Shown: positions 35,378 through 44,561, counted from the stretch's first letter. The stretch: 64,000 nucleotides of DNA from an uncultured Campylobacter sp. (GCF_938039205.1 NZ_CALHVM010000059.1:81389-145388), one strand, 5' to 3'. Numbers and translations are program-made. The notes: a model not told the origin generated them from the sequence alone.

Positions 35378-36628
35378 CTATTTTAGGCTGATTAGCTCGA
35401 GGGGGTCTATGTGGTAGTTTTTTTGCGTAACTTCAAAGGTTAGATCTCGTTGCACGCGTCCGATGACGTAGCCTTTTTGCACTTTTGCGCCCACTTTTAC
35501 GGTAGGAGCTATCTGGCTAAGGTGCGCGTAGATCGTGTGAATGCCGTTTGGATTTTCGATGATGACGACCTTATCTAGCATCGCCGTTTCTTTGGCAAAG
35601 ACCACTTTACCGTTAAACACGCTTTTTACCTTTGCATCGGCCGAATTTGCGCTTAGCACAACCGATTCGTTAAAAATTTTGATGTTATAGATGGGGTCTA
35701 CGTAGTTGCCGAATTTTTGCTTGACCGTAAAGCCGTCAAGCGGTGCGATAGTCTTTTCGCCGCTGTATTTTTTAACAAGGCTAGTTTGGTAGCTTGAGCC
35801 AAACTGCTTCACGTCGCCCTCAGACGCGCTTGCTGCGGCCTCGCCTTTTTTATCTTTCTTATTTTTTTGAGCTTTGGCTTCGGCTGCTTTTTGCGCGGCT
35901 AGAGCCTTTTTAGCCTCCTCGCTCTCCCTTTTTGCGACGATTTTTAGTTCTTCTAGCGTCTTTCTGATCTCGTCTTGTTGCGCTTGTAGGCGCGAGAGTT
36001 GCTTTTGATAAATTTCCTTATCCCGCTTTAAATTTGCCAGCGTTTTCATCTGCTTATCCTGCAGGGAAACGAGCTCGGCTTGCTTAAATTTAAAGGTTTT
36101 TAAATTTGACTTTATACCGTCGATCTTGTCGTTTTGGGTTTTTATCAAATTTTGCGTGCTTTCGTACTGCTTGGCTAGCTCGTTAAAATCATCCTTTAGC
36201 ACCGAGTTTAGCTTGCTTAAAATCTCAGTCGCGATGATACTATCCACGCCCTCCTCGTACTCTTTTGGCATTATGAGATCGAAAGAAAACTCGTCTGATA
36301 TGATACGCACGATACTTTTTTGGATATCTTTTTGATTTTGGGTTAAATTTTTATTTTGATTTACCAGCTCATCAAGCTCGTTGCCTGCGCTTTTAGCGCT
36401 ATTTTCCAGCTGCGCTATTTGGACGATGAGCTCTTTCATCTTGTCGTCGGTTTGCTTAACGCTTTTTTCGCCGCCGAGTATGTCACCGGCCAGGTCGTCG
36501 AGCTTTTTGTTTAGCTGCTTTTCAAGCTCTTTTGAGGACTCGAGATAGGTCGTTTGATTTTTTATCTTTTCGCCCGTGCTTGCGTTTAAGCAAATCATGG
36601 CGGCCAGCAAAACGTAAATTTTTCTCAT
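35378..36628 (-). CDS. EnvC-like coiled-coil protein with degenerate LytM (M23) domain
   Basis: Periplasmic protein: signal peptide (1-18), long coiled coils (about 30-250) and a C-terminal LytM/M23 fold (about 290-416). The fold is recognisable by FNGKVVFAKE, HTIYAHLSQ and KGYVIGRV, but zinc ligands are lost: the usual HxxxD is replaced by IYNIKIFN, and the LHFE histidine is Thr (LTFEV). In E. coli such degenerate LytM proteins (EnvC, NlpD) activate amidases rather than cut peptidoglycan. It overlaps ftsX by four bases, so I infer an EnvC role under FtsEX control. Confidence 0.85.
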   Translation of the reverse strand: MRKIYVLLAAMICLNASTGEKIKNQTTYLESSKELEKQLNKKLDDLAGDILGGEKSVKQTDDKMKELIVQIAQLENSAKSAGNELDELVNQNKNLTQNQKDIQKSIVRIISDEFSFDLIMPKEYEEGVDSIIATEILSKLNSVLKDDFNELAKQYESTQNLIKTQNDKIDGIKSNLKTFKFKQAELVSLQDKQMKTLANLKRDKEIYQKQLSRLQAQQDEIRKTLEELKIVAKRESEEAKKALAAQKAAEAKAQKNKKDKKGEAAASASEGDVKQFGSSYQTSLVKKYSGEKTIAPLDGFTVKQKFGNYVDPIYNIKIFNESVVLSANSADAKVKSVFNGKVVFAKETAMLDKVVIIENPNGIHTIYAHLSQIAPTVKVGAKVQKGYVIGRVQRDLTFEVTQKNYHIDPLELISLK

Positions 36629-37446
36629 ATCGCCGTTGCTTTTCTGGTTACGAGATAAGCGGCTAAAAAACTAATCACAAGCGAAACGCCTAGCAGTACT
36701 CCGCCCTCGTAAAACAGATCAATCGCCGGCAAATTGATATTTAGGTCGGTAGCGACTTCCTTAACGGGCTGCAAATCCGGCAAGATAATGTAAAAAACCG
36801 CCACCAAAACGGTCGCTATAAACGAATCAAACAACGCGTTTTTGTATAACGCGCCAGATTTTAGCCACGACGGAGCTCCCAGCAGCGTCATTATCTCGAT
36901 GCGCTCCTTGTGCTCGTATAGCCAAATTCGCATCTGTTTTGCGATGAGCATAAGCCCGATTAACCCGATTAGCCCCGAAAATATCGCCGAAATATTTTTA
37001 ATCAGCTGCATGATTTTATAAATTTTATCATGCGTTTTTGAAAAGGTCTCAACCCTGCTTACGCCGTTAATCTTTGAAATTTTATCCTTTATCTCTTGCA
37101 TATATTGGGTGCTTGGAAAGGCATTTAGCTTTAGCGAGTAAAATTTAGGCAACGCATTTTGCAAAACGGCGATATTTTTTGATGAAATATCTTTAGAGAG
37201 CTTCTCTAGTACGGGCTTTGAACTAAGCGGTTCAAGAGATTCAAACGTATGAACGAGCGGCTTTACGTCGGTAGCGTTTAGCTCGTTTTGACTTACGATG
37301 ATAATGTTATAGTCTTTGTTCATCACGGACTCGTACTCGTCCACCACTCGCCCGACTAGCAATATAAACTGAATGCCCACGAGTAACGCCATAAGTGGAA
37401 TTATAGTGCTTAAGTGGTTTTTAAAGAATTTCATATAGGCGTCCAT
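36625..37446 (-). CDS. ftsX: Cell division protein FtsX
   Basis: Membrane partner of FtsE; the FtsEX complex couples ATP hydrolysis at the divisome to activation of periplasmic hydrolases. One N-terminal helix (about 14-33), a periplasmic loop (about 35-150) and three C-terminal helices (about 155-178, 203-225, 245-268), the standard topology. The cytoplasmic motif ERIEIMTLLGAPSW is conserved. 273 residues. The start could be the second Met (37434), as neither ATG has a clear ribosome site. It overlaps ftsE by 26 bases. Confidence 0.92.
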   Translation of the reverse strand: MDAYMKFFKNHLSTIIPLMALLVGIQFILLVGRVVDEYESVMNKDYNIIIVSQNELNATDVKPLVHTFESLEPLSSKPVLEKLSKDISSKNIAVLQNALPKFYSLKLNAFPSTQYMQEIKDKISKINGVSRVETFSKTHDKIYKIMQLIKNISAIFSGLIGLIGLMLIAKQMRIWLYEHKERIEIMTLLGAPSWLKSGALYKNALFDSFIATVLVAVFYIILPDLQPVKEVATDLNINLPAIDLFYEGGVLLGVSLVISFLAAYLVTRKATAI

Positions 37447-38092
37447 TTTCTATAGCAAGATGTCTATAGGGTACTCTTAGCGAGCTTGGCACCCTGTGCG
37501 TGACGACCACGATGCAGGTACCCAAAAACTCTTTCGCCGAGCGCAAAAGCCCCCAGATAACGTCGCTTGAGTATTCATCTAGGCTACCCGTCGGCTCGTC
37601 GCAAAGTAGTAAATTTGGATTATGCGCGAGCGCTCTAGCCATCGCAGCTCTCTGCTGTTCGCCGCCGCTTAGCTCGTTTGGATATTTGTGCGCTCTGTGG
37701 AGCAAATTTACGTGCTTTAGGAGTTTGGTCGCCTGATTTTTACAAACATTTGCGCTCAGACCTTTTATCATCAGCGGCAGCATCACGTTTTTTTCGATAT
37801 TCCACTCGCTTATCAAGCGGTAGTTTTGAAAAACTACGCCGATGCGCTGCCTTAGTTTATCCAGATTTTGCCCGCCAAGATTCATCATATCGGTTAGGCA
37901 GACGTTTAGAGAGCCCGCACTTGGCTTTATCTCGCCGTAAAAAGATTTTAAAAGCGTCGATTTGCCGCTGCCGCTTTGCCCGGTGATAAAAACGAAATCA
38001 TTGGCGTAAATGTCAAATTTCGCGTCCGTTATGAGCTTTTCGCAGCCCTCGTATCCTAGGCAAAGCCCGCTTGCGCTAATTATTTTTTGCAT
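37421..38092 (-). CDS. ftsE: Cell division ATP-binding protein FtsE
   Basis: ABC ATPase. Walker A GQSGSGKST (about 35-43), Q-loop in VVFQNYRLI, signature LSGGEQQR (about 141-148), Walker B LLLCDEPTGSLD (about 161-172) and H-loop VVTHRV. 223 residues. It partners with FtsX immediately downstream and overlaps trmB by 17 bases. Confidence 0.94.
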   Translation of the reverse strand: MQKIISASGLCLGYEGCEKLITDAKFDIYANDFVFITGQSGSGKSTLLKSFYGEIKPSAGSLNVCLTDMMNLGGQNLDKLRQRIGVVFQNYRLISEWNIEKNVMLPLMIKGLSANVCKNQATKLLKHVNLLHRAHKYPNELSGGEQQRAAMARALAHNPNLLLCDEPTGSLDEYSSDVIWGLLRSAKEFLGTCIVVVTHRVPSSLRVPYRHLAIENGRLYEIL

Positions 38093-39251
38093 CCGCCAAA
38101 TACTCCTTCAACGCAAGATGCGCCTTTAAATTTTCAGCCGTAACAAGCGGCTTTTTTATAAAATATTCCGCACCTTTTTCGCCGAGCAAAACATAGCAGT
38201 GCTCGGGCGCGTTAAATGCGCCAAACGCCGCGCGAATCAAAATTTCGCCGTCTTTTTCGTATTTTTCCTCTAAATGCAAGAAAAAATCATCCTCTTTTAT
38301 CGTTTGGTTGCTAAATTTGGCCGCAACCTTGCTCGCGTCGTAGCCATTTTCAAATTTTAGCTCGCCTTGACCAACTCTTGGTTCGCTTTGCTTTTCGCAG
38401 GTAAAGATAACATCGTAAATATCTTTTTGGTGCCTTTTCCAACGGTCTTCGTACTTGCTGCTTACTTTTAGATCGCGGTTTTTGTAAATTTGCACGTCGG
38501 CATCACTCAAATTTAAAATTTGCGCCAAAGTAAAGTCCGCATACTCGCGGCTATCGGTTCGCAGCTCAAATTTGCCGCCCACTTTTAGCGTTCGCTCACA
38601 CTCCAGAGCAAATTTAGCCGAGGCTACGCGCCTATGAGGAGCGTCGTCCCAAGGTACTGGAAAATGAAGGAAAATTTTATCGATAAAATTTGACTCCACA
38701 AGCGATAAAAGTAGCCTCGCGTCGCAGTTTACGAGCATGACGTTGTTTAGATTTTTGGCTTTTGCCAGCTTTGCAACCTGCTCGAGCGAGGGCTTGTAGA
38801 CCTCGATGCCGACAACTAGCGTATCTGGGTTATTTTCCGCCTGAAATAGCAAGTGCCTACCCGAGCCAAATCCTATCTCGATAAATTTGCTCTCAAATTC
38901 ACTCTGATTTAAATTCTCAAGCAACTCGCCCACGCTAAAGATCGCCGAGTCTTTTTGCGTGAGGCGCGTGTTTTTTACCGCGATGGCTTCACTTAAAATT
39001 TGATCGCAATAAAGCTCTTTAAATTTAACCAAAGCATTTTGCAAAAGCCCTACTTTAGCAGGCTTGGTTAGCTTTTCGCCCTTTACGACCCAGTCATTTT
39101 CGCGCTTTTTTAGCGTGATAAAAAACTCCTCGCTAGAGCTTTTGCTGTAAACGAGACTAACGCCCTGCCTGCCGCGAGCCTCCCACAAAAAGCTTATCTC
39201 GCCGCAATCCTTTGGCGTAAAATTTACGTTTTTAGCTATAAAATTGGGCAT
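38076..39251 (-). CDS. trmB: tRNA (guanine-N7)-methyltransferase, long form
   Basis: SAM-dependent enzyme making m7G46 in tRNA. The SAM loop is EIGFGSGRHLL (about 125-135), followed by VGIEVYKPSLEQ, and the substrate-binding LHFPVPWDD (about 196-204) with RTDSREYA. At 391 residues it is much longer than the usual 210-240; extra N-terminal (about 1-110) and C-terminal (about 290-391) parts are the rule in Campylobacter. The N-terminal extension has beta-rich segments I cannot assign. It abuts flpA. Confidence 0.92.
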   Translation of the reverse strand: MPNFIAKNVNFTPKDCGEISFLWEARGRQGVSLVYSKSSSEEFFITLKKRENDWVVKGEKLTKPAKVGLLQNALVKFKELYCDQILSEAIAVKNTRLTQKDSAIFSVGELLENLNQSEFESKFIEIGFGSGRHLLFQAENNPDTLVVGIEVYKPSLEQVAKLAKAKNLNNVMLVNCDARLLLSLVESNFIDKIFLHFPVPWDDAPHRRVASAKFALECERTLKVGGKFELRTDSREYADFTLAQILNLSDADVQIYKNRDLKVSSKYEDRWKRHQKDIYDVIFTCEKQSEPRVGQGELKFENGYDASKVAAKFSNQTIKEDDFFLHLEEKYEKDGEILIRAAFGAFNAPEHCYVLLGEKGAEYFIKKPLVTAENLKAHLALKEYLADAKNN

Positions 39252-40468
39252 TATTCGACGGCTATCTCTGCTTTTTGAGAAGCGTCGGAGCTTATGCCGT
39301 ATTCATCTACGGCGATAACTTTATAGCTATATTTTTGCCCGTAAGCAACGCTATTATCGACAAATTCATTGCCCGTTATATTTGTAAATTTCTGCTCGCT
39401 TCCGCCGCCGTCTCTTATAACAGTAAAGCTTCTAGCCTTATCAGAGGCGTTCCACGTGAGCTTAACCGCCGTGCTGTCGGCCACGATAGATGATACGACC
39501 GGTGCGTCGATAGCTCCTAGCGTCATGCCAATGATAGGTTCGCTAGGTTTTTTAGACTCTAGGCCGTCTTTATCGACGATGGTGATTTTATAGTATCTGG
39601 TCGCGCCGTTTTCGTTTATGAGATCCTCGTAGCTATTAGACGTGGTTTTCACTAAGTAGGTGTAAGGCATAAATTTGCTTGATGCGCTGTAAATTTTATA
39701 GTAGCCAAAGTCGTCGCTAGCCACGCTGTCCCACGTCAAAATAATCTTTTTAGGCACATTTTGAGTAGCTTGCGCATTTACGACTTCGCTTGGCAGCTGC
39801 TTCGTCGTAGAGTCCACGATCTCGCTAGGTTTTGAGATCGTTCCGCTAGTAGTTTTTACAAAAACTCTATATTTATAGCTTCTGCCAGGCTTCACGTCGT
39901 CATCGATATACTCGGCGTTTAGTCTGCCTTTTACCTCGGCGATTTGTCTCCAGTTTTCTTTATTTATATCGGCTTTTTCGATGACATAAGATGCCACGCG
40001 AAGGTCCGGATGCGGTCTCCAGATGAGTTTCACGCGCTCGGGTAAATTCGTAAGCGCTCTAACGAAAGGCACGGAATCCATAAGCGCCTTAGTCGTGGCA
40101 CTAACCATCATACCAGGGCCTGAAATTTGCTTGCTCGCGTTGTACGTTCTCATCTCGTAGGTATATGTTGTCTCCGGAGCCAAATTTGCATCCACGTAGT
40201 GGCTGGCAAAGCGGTCTTTTATGTCGGCTACGACCTTCATTTTGCCGTTATTTTCGTTCGGATTTGAGCGGTATAGATAGTAGCCTGCGACGTTTGAGGT
40301 CGGAGTCGGCGTCCACTCAAAGCCCACTTCGGTCATATCGCTGATGGTTTTTAGGCTCTGGACGGTCGGCAAATTCGGATTTACTTGCGCAGGCCCGCTA
40401 GAGGATACGCACCCACTCATCACAATGGCTAAAGAGCTCGCTAAGCCCCATAAAATCAATCTTTTCAT
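39251..40468 (-). CDS. flpA: Fibronectin type III repeat lipoprotein FlpA
   Basis: Outer-membrane lipoprotein; in C. jejuni FlpA (Cj1279c) binds host fibronectin and promotes invasion. A lipobox MSGC (Cys20) follows the signal peptide. Four FN3-like repeats follow (about 40-130, 135-225, 230-315, 318-405), each with a Trp early (VGFEWTP, KLIWRP, ILTWDS, KLTWNA) and a Tyr-x-Tyr pair late (YTYEM, YKYRV, YYKITI, YSYKV). 405 residues. The start has AAGGAG and lies inside the 3' end of the rluD-family gene, a 71-base overlap. Confidence 0.93.
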   Translation of the reverse strand: MKRLILWGLASSLAIVMSGCVSSSGPAQVNPNLPTVQSLKTISDMTEVGFEWTPTPTSNVAGYYLYRSNPNENNGKMKVVADIKDRFASHYVDANLAPETTYTYEMRTYNASKQISGPGMMVSATTKALMDSVPFVRALTNLPERVKLIWRPHPDLRVASYVIEKADINKENWRQIAEVKGRLNAEYIDDDVKPGRSYKYRVFVKTTSGTISKPSEIVDSTTKQLPSEVVNAQATQNVPKKIILTWDSVASDDFGYYKIYSASSKFMPYTYLVKTTSNSYEDLINENGATRYYKITIVDKDGLESKKPSEPIIGMTLGAIDAPVVSSIVADSTAVKLTWNASDKARSFTVIRDGGGSEQKFTNITGNEFVDNSVAYGQKYSYKVIAVDEYGISSDASQKAEIAVE

Positions 40469-41414
40469 CTATATTCTCCTTGCTAAATTTGCTAAGTAAA
40501 ATTTCACTAAAATCATCCCAGACGGGTGCTACGAAGCTCATTTGCTCGCCCGTGCGCGGATGCGTGAAATACAGCCCGTAGGCGTGAAGCATTACTCGGC
40601 CGATTTTATCCTTTTCGCTCTTAAAACCGTATAAAGCATCGCCCAAAATATGGCGGTTTAGGCTAGCTAGATGCACTCTGATCTGATGAGTCCTGCCTGT
40701 AAAAAGCTTTGCCGCGATCAAATTTACGCCCGCGTTTTTGCTCTGCACGGGGCCGCTAAATTCGCTAAAAAGTAGATTCGCAAAGGCGCTTTTTGCCGCT
40801 CGGCCGCTTGAAACTATCGCCTTTTTTAGGCGGTTAGCGGGATTTCGCCCGATAGCTCGCTCGACGGTGCAGTTTTGCTTGAGCGGCAGATCGGTTAGCG
40901 CTAGATATATGCGCCCCATGCTTTTGTCGCTTAGCTGACTTGAAAGCGCGGCGTGAGCGGCGTTATTTTTAGCTACGACGATAGCTCCGCTAGTGCCTTT
41001 ATCCAGTCTATGCACGATGCCTGCCCTACTTTGTCCGCTTAAATTTGATAGCAAAAACCCCTTTGCCCCGAGCCAGTCCACAAGAGTGGGCTCCTTGACG
41101 CTAGGAGCGGGATGCACGACTAAATTTGCCGGTTTATTTAGCACGAGCAAATCCTCGTCCTCGTAAATGATCGGCACTTCAAATTCCGCTTCAAATGTAG
41201 CCGTATCAGGCTCGCTTTGCTCAAATTTGACCCTCAAAACGTCGCCTAAATTTAGCTTAGCTGATGGCTTATTTAGCGGCTTGCCGTTTAGGCTAACCGA
41301 CCCGCTTTTTATCAAATTTAGCGCTTGGTTTCTAGCGACGTTTAGCTCGGTCGCCAAAAACGCATCCGCCCTCGTCTGCGTATCATCTAAAATTTTGATC
41401 TCTTTTTCCGTCAT
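40398..41414 (-). CDS. RluA/RluD-family pseudouridine synthase
   Basis: Converts uridine to pseudouridine in rRNA or tRNA. An N-terminal S4 domain (about 10-70; RADAFLATEL and SGSVSLNGKP) precedes the catalytic domain, where HRLDKGTSGAIVVAKN (about 135-150) contains the essential Asp. TGRTHQIRVHLA (about 240-251) is also conserved. The start at 41414 (MTEKEIKI) is chosen over 41462 because AAAGGAAA lies upstream and the longer form would run into the rodA promoter. The exact RNA target is not evident. Confidence 0.92.
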   Translation of the reverse strand: MTEKEIKILDDTQTRADAFLATELNVARNQALNLIKSGSVSLNGKPLNKPSAKLNLGDVLRVKFEQSEPDTATFEAEFEVPIIYEDEDLLVLNKPANLVVHPAPSVKEPTLVDWLGAKGFLLSNLSGQSRAGIVHRLDKGTSGAIVVAKNNAAHAALSSQLSDKSMGRIYLALTDLPLKQNCTVERAIGRNPANRLKKAIVSSGRAAKSAFANLLFSEFSGPVQSKNAGVNLIAAKLFTGRTHQIRVHLASLNRHILGDALYGFKSEKDKIGRVMLHAYGLYFTHPRTGEQMSFVAPVWDDFSEILLSKFSKENIDEKIDFMGLSELFSHCDEWVRIL

Positions 41415-41440
41415 TTTTAGATTTGTTTCCTTTAAAATGC

Positions 41441-41446
41441 TATAAT
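41441..41446 (+). promoter_or_regulatory. -10 box for rodA
   Basis: TATAAT in ATGCTATAATCGC, 21 bases before the rodA TTG, in the 52-base divergent gap. Confidence 0.65.
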
Positions 41447-41466
41447 CGCTCAAAAAAGGCAAATTT

Positions 41467-42573
41467 TTGATAAGACTCGATAGGCGAATTTTAACCCATT
41501 TTGACTTCGTTCAACCATTTTTGATACTTCCTATTATTATTTTATCATACATTTTGGTTTCTGAGGCAAATTCTATCCTGGCTGGCAAGCAGCTTGTATA
41601 TTTTGGCGTCGGTTTAGCATTGTTTTTATTTTTCTTTTTACTTCCCATTCGCAAGATCGCCTGGCTCATACCGCTATTTTACTGGATTTGTATCGTGTTG
41701 CTTGTTAGCGTAGATTTGTTCGGTACGAGTAAACTGGGCGCAAAAAGATGGCTAGAGTTTCCTTTTATCCACTTTACGCTTCAGCCCTCAGAGATCATGA
41801 AGCCGGCGCTTCTTTTGATGCTAGGCTACCTCATTAAACAACGCCCGCCAGAGGAAAACGGCTACGGTCTCAAGGACTTTTTACGTCTTAGCCTTTATAT
41901 CCTTTTGCCTTTCGTGCTGATTTTAAAAGAGCCCGATCTGGGCACCGCGCTGATACTGCTCATCGTCGGCTACGCCGTGCTTTTTATCATCGGAGTAAAT
42001 AAAAAAATTTGGGTCGTGATATTTGCCGGGGTTTTGCTCTCTGCGCCCGTGATTTACGAAAATTTGCACGATTATCAAAAAAAGCGCATTACTGATTTTT
42101 TAAGCGAAGAGTCCAACTATCACGTGCGCCAGAGCATAATCGCTATCGGTAGCGGCGGACTAAAGGGCAAGCCAAAAGACGAGGCGACGCAGACGCACTT
42201 TAAATTTTTGCCGATTTCTACTAGCGATTTTATTTTTGCTTACACGATCGAGCGATACGGATTTTACGGAGGGCTCGCACTACTTAGCTTTTACGGCGCG
42301 CTGATAGCCCATTTGCTTAGCTTAAACTACGGACTAAAGGATGATTATTTCACGCAAACGATGGCGTCTGGGATCGGGATACTTATCTTTATTTACGTAA
42401 GTATAAATATCATGATGACGATCGGCTTTGCGCCTGTGGTGGGCATTCCGCTACCTTTTTATAGTTACGGCGGCAGCAGCTTCGTTACTTTTATGTGCCT
42501 TTTTGGGATTTTGCAAAATTTGCTCGCGTTTAGGTTTGATCCGACGTATAGGTTGGTTAAATTTAAAATTTAA
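41467..42573 (+). CDS. rodA: Rod-shape SEDS glycosyltransferase RodA
   Basis: Peptidoglycan polymerase of the elongasome, working with PBP2 (mrdA at 8390-10243). About ten membrane helices. The conserved catalytic loop contains LKEPDLGTALIL (about 156-167; Asp essential), and PLPFYSYGGSS lies near residue 330. 368 residues. The start is TTG (MIRLDRRIL); AAAGG lies eight bases upstream and no ATG is available in frame nearby. Confidence 0.94.
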   Translation: MIRLDRRILTHFDFVQPFLILPIIILSYILVSEANSILAGKQLVYFGVGLALFLFFFLLPIRKIAWLIPLFYWICIVLLVSVDLFGTSKLGAKRWLEFPFIHFTLQPSEIMKPALLLMLGYLIKQRPPEENGYGLKDFLRLSLYILLPFVLILKEPDLGTALILLIVGYAVLFIIGVNKKIWVVIFAGVLLSAPVIYENLHDYQKKRITDFLSEESNYHVRQSIIAIGSGGLKGKPKDEATQTHFKFLPISTSDFIFAYTIERYGFYGGLALLSFYGALIAHLLSLNYGLKDDYFTQTMASGIGILIFIYVSINIMMTIGFAPVVGIPLPFYSYGGSSFVTFMCLFGILQNLLAFRFDPTYRLVKFKI

Positions 42574-42605
42574 ACATAAAAACTTTACTAAATACATACG
42601 TGAAT

Positions 42606-42631
42606 TTTGATTGAAATAATTTTCAATCAAA
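42606..42631. terminator. Palindromic stem-loop after rodA
   Basis: TTTGATTGAAA (42606-42616), TAAT loop, TTTCAATCAAA (42621-42631): perfect 11-bp stem 33 bases after the rodA stop. It may terminate rodA; its AT-rich palindrome also loosely resembles a Fur-type operator, which I consider less likely. The remaining bases to the tRNA hold only a small hairpin (GCCTC 42713-42717 / GAGGC 42725-42729). Confidence 0.5.
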
Positions 42632-42819
42632 TCCCAAATAAAATTTGAAGTTTTTAAATATTAACCGCATTTGTTGTCAGGTCATTTTATTAGCGACGTT
42701 TTTTGACAGCCTGCCTCGATCACAGAGGCACATACCTACAAACGCCTTATATGTACCGAACAAACTTATAAAATAATAAGACGATGTATTTTAAAGTATT
42801 TGATAAAGATGAACTGAAG

Positions 42820-42896
42820 TGGTGGGTTCACCAGGACTCGAACCTGGGACCATCCGGTTATGAGCCGGATGCTCTAACCAACTGAGCTATGAACCC
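42820..42896 (-). tRNA. tRNA-Met (CAT), elongator type
   Basis: 77 bases with encoded CCA. Acceptor GGGTTCA pairs with TGAACCC. The D arm is TAGCTCAGTTGGTTAGAGC, the anticodon stem ATCCGG/CCGGAT around CTCATAA (anticodon at 42860-42862), and the T arm contains GGTTCGAGTCC. CAT could also be the lysidine-modified tRNA-Ile2; the acceptor lacks the C4-G69/C5-G68 pairs favoured by E. coli TilS, so methionine is preferred. Confidence 0.93.
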
Positions 42897-42917
42897 GCCA
42901 GTTGAAGTGAGGTTGTG

Positions 42918-42923
42918 ATTATA
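42918..42923 (-). promoter_or_regulatory. -10 box for the tRNA gene
   Basis: TATAAT on the minus strand (GCTATAATCAC), 22 bases upstream of the mature tRNA 5' end. Confidence 0.65.
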
Positions 42924-42974
42924 GCAACACAAAGCTTATTTACTGCTAAATTTTGATTTAAAAACGCAAAAATG

Positions 42975-42980
42975 TATAAT
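42975..42980 (+). promoter_or_regulatory. -10 box for the SseB-like gene
   Basis: ATGTATAATACG, 27 bases before the ATG at 43007. AAGG follows as ribosome site. Confidence 0.6.
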
Positions 42981-43006
42981 ACGCCAAATTTAATCCAAGG
43001 TAAAAG

Positions 43007-43423
43007 ATGAACGAAAATTTAAACGATTTCATAGAGGCATTTTTACTAGACGGCGGCGAGCAAAGCGAAAAGGCGCTAATCGCGGCGCTAAAAAAGGCCG
43101 AGTTTTTGGTTCCCGTACTCATAAATCAAGCCCTAGCAAAACCAGACGGCAGCGCGGTTTATGAAGAAGAGGGCTCAAATATCAAGTTTGCCCTACTAGA
43201 AGACGAGGAGAGCGGACTTAGCTATTTCCCGGCGTTTTCTAGCAGGGGCGAGATGATGAGATGGCGAAACGACGCCGAGCAGGAGGCGATAAATCTGCGC
43301 CTAAAAGACTACGTCGCTATGCTAGAAAGCGCTGAGGGCAAATATGCAGGCGTCGTGATAGACGCGTTTTCGCATAGTTTGATTTTAGATCTTGCTAAGC
43401 TCAAAGCGATCTGCACAGAGTGA
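43007..43423 (+). CDS. SseB-domain protein
   Basis: A 138-residue cytoplasmic protein resembling the SseB N-terminal domain: an early helix, ALKKAEFLVPVL (about 29-40), then IKFALLEDEESGLSYFPAFSSRGEMMRW (about 57-84, in two segments), and a C-terminal GVVIDAFSHSLIL. Such proteins are widespread with unknown function; some are immunity-like or enhance serine sensitivity. It has its own promoter between the tRNA and the CbrC-like gene. Confidence 0.75.
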   Translation: MNENLNDFIEAFLLDGGEQSEKALIAALKKAEFLVPVLINQALAKPDGSAVYEEEGSNIKFALLEDEESGLSYFPAFSSRGEMMRWRNDAEQEAINLRLKDYVAMLESAEGKYAGVVIDAFSHSLILDLAKLKAICTE

Positions 43424-43504
43424 AATTTGATCAAAAAATAGCAGGTCCGCTCGGTAAAATTTAAAGGATAATCCCGCCAGCAACCGCAAATTTGAGGGGA
43501 TAAA

Positions 43505-44350
43505 ATGGATAAATTTAGAGAAAAATATATCGCGCTTCAAAAGGCGTTTTGGGATTCGGACGGCGGCGCGGCGAGCATTTTGGCGCTATTTGAGTTCAAA
43601 GACGAGCTCGAAAAATGCGATGAAAAAGAGGCAAAGCTCGTGCTTGTGGACGTTTACGAGCTGCTGGGACTTAAAAAGAGTACTTGCGAGCTATTAGCCA
43701 AAATTTGCGATCCGAAGGACAAAAAGCAACTCAAAAAGCTCGGCTATCTAAAGCAGTATGCGCAAAACGGCGACGCGGGAGCGATAAAGCGTCCCAAAAC
43801 CGCGAGCGAAGCCGCGCGCCAAAGCAAAAAGCTAAAAAGCCTGCCTCATTTTCGCTACCACCCGGACCCCTTTAAAACGGGCGTGTTCAAGGACGACGCG
43901 AGCGTGGTTTGCGAGTGCTGCGAGCAGGCGACTGACGTGTATTATTGCGGTAGCGTTTACAGCACGACGGACGTGAAATACCTCTGTCCGCACTGCATCG
44001 CTAACGGCGCGGCGTCGGCAAAATTTGACGCCAGTTTTTTCCCGCCTAGCACTTCGAACGCACAGGCTAAAACCGAGGAGCTATTTAAAAGGATGCCCGG
44101 GTATTTTAGCTGACAGGGGGAGCATTGGGTTGCTTGTTGTGACGACTACTGCGAGTTTTTGGGCGACGTGGGCACCAAGGAACTGCAGGATTTGGGCATA
44201 GCGGAGGAGGTGTTTGCAGACTACGCCTTGCGCGAGGAATTTGCGGTGCAGGACGTGCGTGATTACCTAGTCGCGGGCGGCGATATGGCAGGCTATCTGT
44301 TCAGATGCCTGCGTTGCGGAAAATATAAAATTTATGTCGATGCGAGCTAA
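43505..44350 (+). pseudogene. CbrC (UPF0167) family protein interrupted by in-frame UGA
   Basis: One reading frame of 281 codons with a single internal TGA at 44111-44113. The N-terminal part (about 1-110) is a helical extension. The CbrC domain follows: LPHFRYHPDPFKTGVF, CECCEQATDVYYCGSVYS, YLCPHCIANGAAS and RMPGYFS, then the stop. The same frame continues QGEHWVACCDDYCEFLGDVG … LFRCLRCGKYKIYVDAS to 44350. Family members normally have Trp at the stop position (PGYxxWQ), so TGG to TGA is the simple explanation. Cys pairs suggest metal binding. CbrC relatives in E. coli are linked to colicin E2 tolerance; the role here is unknown. Either a dead gene or a UGA read-through case. Confidence 0.85.
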
Positions 44351-44561
44351 TTTTGAGGCTAAATTTGAAAAATTTTACTCGCCTAGCCCCGCATCTTGAA
44401 AATGTAAAATTTGCATTAGTTAAATTTTACGTTATCTTGCTTTTATGTTGAGGGGTTTTAAACTACGCTTTGATTCGCAGTTGTGAGTGTAACGATGCAA
44501 AAGAGCCCCATTTTTATATCCGCTTTTCCTTTCTTTGGGAGAGAAAGGGGTTCTTACTTAC

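Noticed and set aside
42606..42631. Fur box upstream of the tRNA
   Set aside because: The AT-rich palindrome is only loosely similar to a Fur operator and sits after rodA, far from any iron gene. A terminator is simpler.
43505..44350. Selenocysteine at the internal UGA of the CbrC-like gene
   Set aside because: The family has Trp, not Cys, at this position, and no selenocysteine-insertion hairpin is apparent directly downstream.
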